A DNA stretch of 64,000 nt, from the NCBI GenBank assembly GCA_009667805.1, contig CM019064.1, positions 379,313,120 to 379,377,119 of the forward strand, written 5' to 3'. This stretch comes from Leptobrachium leishanense (Eukaryota > Chordata > Amphibia > Anura > Megophryidae). A program made the translations under genes and the position numbers. Below, one piece after another: positions 58,246-64,000 of the stretch (within the stretch, counting starts at the first letter, position 1; every line of letters begins with the position of its first letter). The notes under the pieces are model-generated. The model searched no databases. It worked only from the letters and a program-made list of their open reading frames with translations, and was not told where the DNA came from.

Positions 58246-58852
58246 AGTGAATGGTACACATTATTGGTATAATCTCAGTAAGACAAAAGAGCAATATCAC
58301 CAGGAAATAGGTTCTAGAGATACTACAGATGGATAATTTGACCATTGAGTAATCTCATCATCGTTCTTATTGACTGTCATGTGGATGAATGATTTCACAC
58401 ATTTTATGACTGAGCAATCATGCTGAATCTCATTATATTCTGTGGGAGCACAATAAATGGTGCTGTGGACATTGAAAAGGAAAACTGCTATAGTTAGGTG
58501 CTAGAGGTATATTATAGACTGAAATATATATATATATTAATCTGAGGCTTTTCAAAGGAATATTTTAAATTCTTCAGAGGTATTTGAATCAGACAGTGAA
58601 CAGACAATGCTACAATTTGGTGCAATTCTGTTCTGCAATTGGGTCACTTGCAGTTCTTTCATATTATATTATTATGCAGTTTTTTATATTTTTTCAAGCC
58701 TTTGAAGCCCTTTAGCTGCCTTTGCAATGCAGTAGTTCAGTTAATCATGCCTCACAGAGCAGTATTAGGCAACTTTTGAAGGCTACTAGATATTTAATGG
58801 GATCCAATTGGAGTCCCCAATTGACTGAACAGAGACCATTGCAGACACCTTA
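58246..58852. other. Intergenic, nothing recognised
   Basis: No gene or repeat ends. Confidence 0.35.
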
Positions 58853-60007
58853 ACCCTTTACTTCCATGGTTGAGTATACTCGATGGTCAAACATTCCTAC
58901 AGGAGTCTAACATCAAGTAAACTCGATGTGGTCATATGCTGAAGCAATGCAAAGGAATTTTGTTTGCTGCAAATGAAATTTGTTTGCAAATGGCCTCCAG
59001 AATGCGCCCCCCAAATTTTCAGTACCTTGGACATGTCACCCAAGGTGCTAAATCTGTATGAACAGCTTGGAGATCTTTTTCTTTCCCAGATAGATGGAGC
59101 TCCGGCTGTATTAATATACATGAAGTGCCACTTTTTGGCCAGCAAAGAAGCATAGAGTCTCTAAAATAAATATTATCAAAGGTACATAACACATTCATGT
59201 TATATCAAATGACAAAAAGTGACCATGAAGCATCTCGAAAATAACACAACCAAAATGGACATATTGGAAGATATCTGATTCATTTAAGTCTTCTTAAAAT
59301 CTCATTTGGGTTGTCAGGTCCAATTTCATCATTATATTTTGAGAGGGCCCCCCAAATCTTCGTTTGTGAATAGATAGCAGCTATAATACACTGGAAATCA
59401 GGATCAAAATCTAAAACGTATGAAACTTTATGTAAAACAGATTAGAAATAAAGTGTAACATATACTTATAGTGATACCTTTTACACAATTACAAGGAAGA
59501 AGTCCTCATACCATGCTATTCTCCTCCAGAAAATGCAGAACTTTATATGAACCCCCTAAACATGTGCAACAGATACCCCTTACTCATAAGAAATCTGACC
59601 ATGTGTTTTTGTGTAAGAGGTCTCCGTTCCCTGGCTGGCCCTGTGAAAAGAACAGAGCTTTTCATGGCCAGAATAAAAATTGTGTTATTTTATTCCTTAT
59701 GAAAATGTATTTGTTTCTAATGACATTTACAAGAATTAAAAACGACTTCGCTGTCACAAAACCACATGTCTATATGTCCTACAAGGTCCCTTGTAGGAAA
59801 TTGGAACAGGTCAGATTTGGACTGAAACCCCCAAGATATGTCATAAATAAATCTGTCCCTGGAAATCTGTCCCTGGGAATATGTTCTAAAAATGCCCAGA
59901 GCGAAAATATTACAAAACCAGATGTCTATTAGAAAAACTTTGTAAAGATTGTGGTTTATGGTATTTGAGCGTCACTCTCCTACACATCCTATGTTTCCCA
60001 TTAATAC
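58853..60007. other. Left end of a TTAA-type MITE, then unrecognised DNA
   Basis: TTAACCCTTTACTTCCATGG at 58851-58870, then TTTGTTTGCTGCAAAT, resemble the TTAA element at 2976-3421. I find no right end. A 153-codon frame (59471-59932) has no motif I recognise and I do not call it a gene. Confidence 0.35.
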
Positions 60008-60363
60008 TTAAGGGGTTATTCAGAGAGCACCGAAATGTCACCCACATTTCGGTGCTCTCTCATTCCACGCACTTTGGGGAGTCAAATACCCTGTGATGAA
60101 TTCCTCGAAGTGCAGGGAAAAGCCGCCAAATAGATCCAAAAAAATTACTGAAACATCGCTGAAAATCCCACCGATACGATCTGAAAAATCTGATCGATCC
60201 GAAACGCCGTAGAAAACCAGCCGAACTAACCCTACCATCTGCTGCAAACCCGTCGAACACGTCCAACAAAAGCCAACGATCCGCTGAACACAGCGTTGAC
60301 CAGCCGCCCGAAAAAGCTGACAAGCCGACGACCGGCGTGAAAAAAAAAATGATTGAAACTCTA

Positions 60364-60792
60364 AGGCTGGGGTCAGACCAGCGCACTTTTAACGTGCGTT
60401 CTGGCGCACATAATTACGGCCGCACTAGCAGCAGATGACGGGCAATGACGGCCAATATACGATGTACGGCCGCACAAAAGTCTGGCCGTGCAATGCAAGT
60501 GGAATTTGAACGCATTTTTCTGAGAACGCTGAACCGCTAGTACTGACGTACTGAGTGCGCAGCTGCGGCATAGCGGCGTGTTTGCGTGATTAGGAGATGT
60601 CAAACTCTGCTAATATCCAGCCTACATAACGTCCAGACGTAAAAAGAGTTTTATTGACGATCCGTACAAAATCACGCCCGAAAATGCGCGTCGTCTGACC
60701 GTTTTTGCGCATTCCGTGAAAAAATACGTCAATGCGTTCGGACGCACTTTTTGACGTTCGCGGGGAAAAATGCTTTCGTCTGACCCTAGCCT
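60364..60792. mobile_element. Family B MITE, copy 6
   Basis: Ends AGGCTGGGGTCAGACCAGCG and TTCGTCTGACCCTAGCCT, between CTA and AAA. CpG-rich and non-coding. Confidence 0.85.
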
Positions 60793-60939
60793 AAAAGAAC
60801 TACTGGACGAAAATGTCTGAAATTAATATATAACGTCCTATGAATAATAATAAAAAAGTATGTTACAAGAAAAAAAAGCTATTTAAAAAATTGGACAAAA
60901 TTTTTTTGCCTAAAAAAGAGACTTTTTTGCTACAGATTA

Positions 60940-61369
60940 AGGCTAAGGTCAGACGAAAGCAGTTTTAACATGCGTTTAACCGCACTAAATTACGGCCGTG
61001 CTAGCAGCAAATGACGTCCAATGCCGGGCTGCATATGAAGAACGGCCGCACAAAAGTGCGGCCGCGCAACGCAAGTGGCAAACGAACGCATTTTTTCGAG
61101 AACGTCAAACCGCTAGTACTGACGTACAGAGTGCGCTGCGTCCGCATAGCGGCGTGTGTGTGTGATTAGGAGACGTCAGACGCTGCTAATGTCCGGCCAA
61201 CATAACGTCCAGACGCAAAAAGGGTTTTATTGATGATCCGTACAAAATCACGGACGAAAATGCGCATCATATGACCGCTATCGCGTATTCCGTGAAAAAT
61301 ACGTCCATTCGTTCGAACGCACACTTTTTCACGGACAACGCGAAAAATGCGTTAGTCTGACCCTAGCCT
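60940..61369. mobile_element. Family B MITE, copy 7
   Basis: Ends AGGCTAAGGTCAGACGAAAG and GTTAGTCTGACCCTAGCCT. Close to 18344-18769. Confidence 0.85.
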
Positions 61370-61689
61370 TAAAGAATAAATGGTTTGTTAGATATTGAAT
61401 AAAAACAGGAATATTTAATTAAACCTGTCCAATTAAACCACCGAACATCAGGGAATTTCACTGGCATTTCAGTGCTGTCCAGTGTACTCTGAATAGGTTA
61501 ATCATTGCTTTTCTATGGGGATTTCATTGCCAGCGAATAACACTGTCTTTTGCTGGCAATTTGCCAAAATGTAGCGAACTTCCTGCTTTCTGAATAGCTG
61601 AATGTCCCCGAAATGGCACCGTATGGGGAAATTCATCATTCGGTGCAATTTCGGGGGCCAGTTCCGCTGTTTTTGAATAACCCCTGAAA

Positions 61690-62401
61690 TGTTTAGGCAA
61701 TTGCCTAAATTAACCTTTAATCAATCAATTGGTTGTTTAAAAGGACATGCATGCTTTGCTAGTGTGCATTTAAAAACATACTATGCCTTTTGAATGAGTC
61801 TCAGAACTGTATATTTATTTATATATATATATATATATTTATTTATTATTGCAGAAGCCATTTACACATCACAGCAATTCAAAGAACTACATCCCAGAGC
61901 TCCTGTGCTACATTCCCCATATGCAGCAAGGAACTCTGGGTAAGACATGCAAATGACATCTGTCTCACTTTTTTGAATCCTGGGTCTGCTTTCACATAGA
62001 ACCCGTAAATCAATGCCATGCCATCCTAGATGTTTTTTTTTTTTTTTAGCAGAGATCAGGTTTATGCAACTGGTCAAAGCCACTCCTGGACAGCGCAGTT
62101 TGGGGTTTATTGGACCCTCTTTAGCAGGAGCTAGGCATGACCAGTTGGAGTGGATGCTTGGACCCGTAGGGTAAATCAGTACTTGCTTGGGTTGTGGTGG
62201 AGGACAAGAAATGAGATAAAAAGCCTCCACGCAAAAACAAATAAGGTTATATATAATCAACCCAATAAAGATGTTCAGTGGTAAACCTTGCCATTTCCTA
62301 AGGGGGATTCAAATAGCAGCAGAAGTTTTATAAATGAATCTTCTCCTGACCAGTGCTCGAATATCCCGCTCGGGACTGTCACAGTTAATCATTGCTGCGA
62401 C
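61690..62401. other. Intergenic with a TA microsatellite
   Basis: A (TA)n/(TTTA)n tract lies at about 61810-61850 and a T run at 62032-62047. No gene is recognised. Confidence 0.4.
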
Positions 62402-62490
62402 CACTGGGGTCGTAACGTGGGGGCGGGGGTGCGGCCCGCACCAGGTGACACCCGCCTTTAGGGTGACACCGTCACCCTAAGGGCGGATGT
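62402..62490. mobile_element. Possible left end of a hAT-type element
   Basis: CACTGGGGTCGTAACG and CCGCACCAGGTGACACC resemble the left end of the hAT at 10944 (CAGTGGCGTCACAAG...GATGACACC) and its right end. The other end would lie beyond the window, so no TSD can be checked. Confidence 0.4.
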
Positions 62491-62665
62491 CTCACCCTCC
62501 GCCGCATATTCGCTCCCTGTGAGTGTCCGAAGCATGCAGCTTCGTCGCTCGCCTGGAGGAAACACGTCACCAGCCAATCGCGGCTGGTCACGTGGCTCCC
62601 CCAGGCGAGCGCCCAAGCTGCATGCTTCGGACGCTCGCAGGGAGCGAATACGCGGTGGAGGTGAG
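62491..62665. repeat. 175-bp GC-rich palindrome bordering the minisatellite
   Basis: Left arm CTCACCCTCCGCCGCATATT then CGCTCCC, and right arm GGGAGCGAATACGCGGTGGA then GGTGAG. Pairing continues through AAGCATGCAGCTT / AAGCTGCATGCTT and GCTCGCCTGG / CCAGGCGAGC to a centre near 62580 (ACCAGCC / GGCTGGT). Confidence 0.9.
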
Positions 62666-64000
62666 CTGGGGCATATCCATGAGGAGCTGGGGCATATCCA
62701 TGAGGAGCTGGGGCATATCCATGAGGAGCTGGGGCATATCCATGAGAAGCTGGGGCAGTATCCATCTGGTGCTGGGGCATTATCCATGAGATGCTGGGGC
62801 ATATCCATTTGCTGGGGCAGTAATCCATCTGCTGGGGCATATCCATTTGCTGGGGCAGTATCCATCTGCTGGGGCATATCCATGAGGTGCTGGGGCATAT
62901 CCATGAGGTGCTGGGGCATATCCATGAGCTGCTGGGGCATATGCATGAGGAGCTGGGGCATATCCATGAGGAGCTGGGGCATATCCATGAGAAGCTGGGG
63001 CAGTATCCATCTGGTGCTGGGGCATTATCCATGAGGTGCTGGGGCATATCCATTTGCTGGGGCAGTAATCCATTTGCTGGGGCATATCCATTTGCTGGGG
63101 CAGTATCCATCTGCTGGGGTATATCCATGAGGTGCTGGGGCATATCCATGAGGTGCTGGGGCATATCCATGAGCTGCTGGGGCAAATCCATGAGGTGCTG
63201 GGGCATATCCATGAGGTGCTGGGGCATATCCATGAGCTGCTGGGGCATATCCATGAGGTGCTGGGGCATATCCATGAGCTGCTGGGGCATATCCATGAGG
63301 TGCTGGGGCAAATCCATGAGTTGCTGGGGCAAATCCATGAGGTGCTGGGGCATATCCATGAGGTGCTGGGGCATATCCATGAGCTGGGGCAGTATCCATG
63401 AGCTGGGGCAATATCCATGAGCTGGGGCAGTATCCATGAGCTGGGGCAATATCCATGTGCTGGGGCAGTATAACCATGAGCTGGGGCAATATCCATGTGC
63501 TGGGGCAGTATATCCATGAGCTGGGGCAGTATATCCATGAGCTGGGGCATATCCATGAGCTGGGGCAAAATCCATGAGAGCAGCTGGGGCATTATCAATT
63601 AGAGCAGCTGGGGCAGTATATGCATGAGAGCAGCTGGGGCAGTATATCCATGAGAGCAGCTGGGGCAGCATATCCATGAGAGGAGCTGGGGCAGTATATC
63701 CATGAGAGGAGCTGGGGCAATATCCATGAGAGGAGCTGGGGCAATATCCATGTGTGCTGGGGGCAGTATCCATGAGAGCTGGGGCAATATCCATGCGTGA
63801 GCTGGTCTGGGGCAATATATCCATGTGTGAGCTGGTCTGGGGCAGTATATCCATGTGTGAGCTGAGGCGCAATATATCCATATGTGAGCTGGGGCAATAT
63901 ATATCCATGGGTGAGCTGCTGGGGGCAATATATAACTGTGAACTGGGGCAATATATCCATATGTGAGCTGGGGGCAATATATATCCATGGGTGAGCTGCT
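62666..64000 (+). repeat. Minisatellite, 21-bp unit GGGGCATATCCATGAGGAGCT
   Basis: More than 60 imperfect units run to the window edge. Near 62690-62880 and 62935-63120 the same order of variants recurs (for example TCCATCTGGTGCTG at 62761 and 63006), giving a higher-order period of about 245 bp. After 63560 the units lengthen and diverge (GGGGCAGTATATCCATGAGA). The 21-bp period (7 codons) without stops keeps long frames open on both strands (MDMPQLL-like); I do not regard these as genes. Each unit has a GGGG run on the plus strand. Confidence 0.95.

Larger units (their letters stand above)
60011..61685. mobile_element. Family A transposon with two nested family B MITEs
   Basis: Ends AGGGGTTATTCAGAGAGCAC and GCTGTTTTTGAATAACCCCT are inverted. 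A hairpin follows the left end (CACCGAAATGT / ACATTTCGGTG). The interior is family A (GAAAATGTCTGAAATTAATA, TTTTTTGCTACAGATTAA, TAGATATTGAATAAAAACAGG). Two family B MITEs make up about half its length. The flanking 3 bp do not match clearly. Confidence 0.75.

Noticed and set aside
59471..59932. 153-codon plus-strand frame
   Set aside because: No motif or family likeness, composition like surrounding intergenic DNA, and no splice or promoter context. Left as unassigned DNA.
62472..63977. Very long open frames (up to 501 codons) on both strands
   Set aside because: The 21-bp unit is seven codons without stops, so frames stay open in several phases. The peptides are pure repeats (MDMPQLL-like) without start context or non-repetitive domain.
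62666..64000. Possible CRISPR-like array
   Set aside because: Units are contiguous with no unique spacers, and the DNA is vertebrate. It is a minisatellite.

Overview
This is a 64 kb stretch of vertebrate intergenic DNA, most likely from an anuran amphibian. I infer that from the mix of families: an L1/Tx1-type LINE, CR1 and L2-like LINE ends, a Neptune-like Penelope retroelement, several Tc1-type transposons, hAT elements, TTAA-inserting elements and very CpG-rich inverted-repeat MITEs. I recognise no host protein-coding gene, no rRNA and no functional tRNA. Every coding region I can support belongs to a transposable element.

Layout. 0.6-3.4 kb: short DNA transposons. 4.39-10.37 kb: a nearly full-length L1/Tx1 LINE on the minus strand, with a 17-bp target-site duplication (TSD) and three frameshifts. 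10.7-13.2 kb: L2-like LINE fragments split by a hAT element that carries a TTAA element inside it. 13.2-14.8 kb: a Tc1 transposon with an intact transposase. 16-25.6 kb: MITE clusters plus a second Tc1 family (20.2-21.4 kb). 26.4-29.1 kb: a third Tc1 family with an internal duplication of its catalytic region, interrupted by a TTAA element. 29.4-33.8 kb: a small foldback, a hAT element and more MITEs. 34.1-35.75 kb: a broken, inverted copy of the first Tc1. 36.0-41.9 kb: a SINE, then a 5.6-kb inverted Penelope dimer bounded by a 16-bp TSD. 43.3-47.6 kb: hAT-type elements, one holding a minisatellite. 48-50.3 kb: a three-level nest (foldback in CR1 in MITE). 52.2-54.9 kb: three MITEs and a TTAA element. 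54.9-62 kb: Penelope-tail-like and LINE fragments plus MITEs. 62.4-64 kb: a long palindrome followed by a 21-bp minisatellite that runs off the window.

How the parts relate. The non-autonomous elements can be grouped by ends and TSD: TAA/TTA with GGGTTATTC ends, TWA-like with AGGCTAGGGTCAGAC ends, TTAA-flanked, 8-bp hAT and TA-flanked Tc1. A SINE shares its 3' tail with an L2-like LINE in the same window. Several insertions can be checked against an empty site elsewhere in the window, which makes the nesting order firm. The best candidates for something unusual are the Penelope inverted dimer with its likely -1 frameshift, the asymmetric 1.6-kb palindrome, and the Tc1 transposase with a duplicated catalytic segment.
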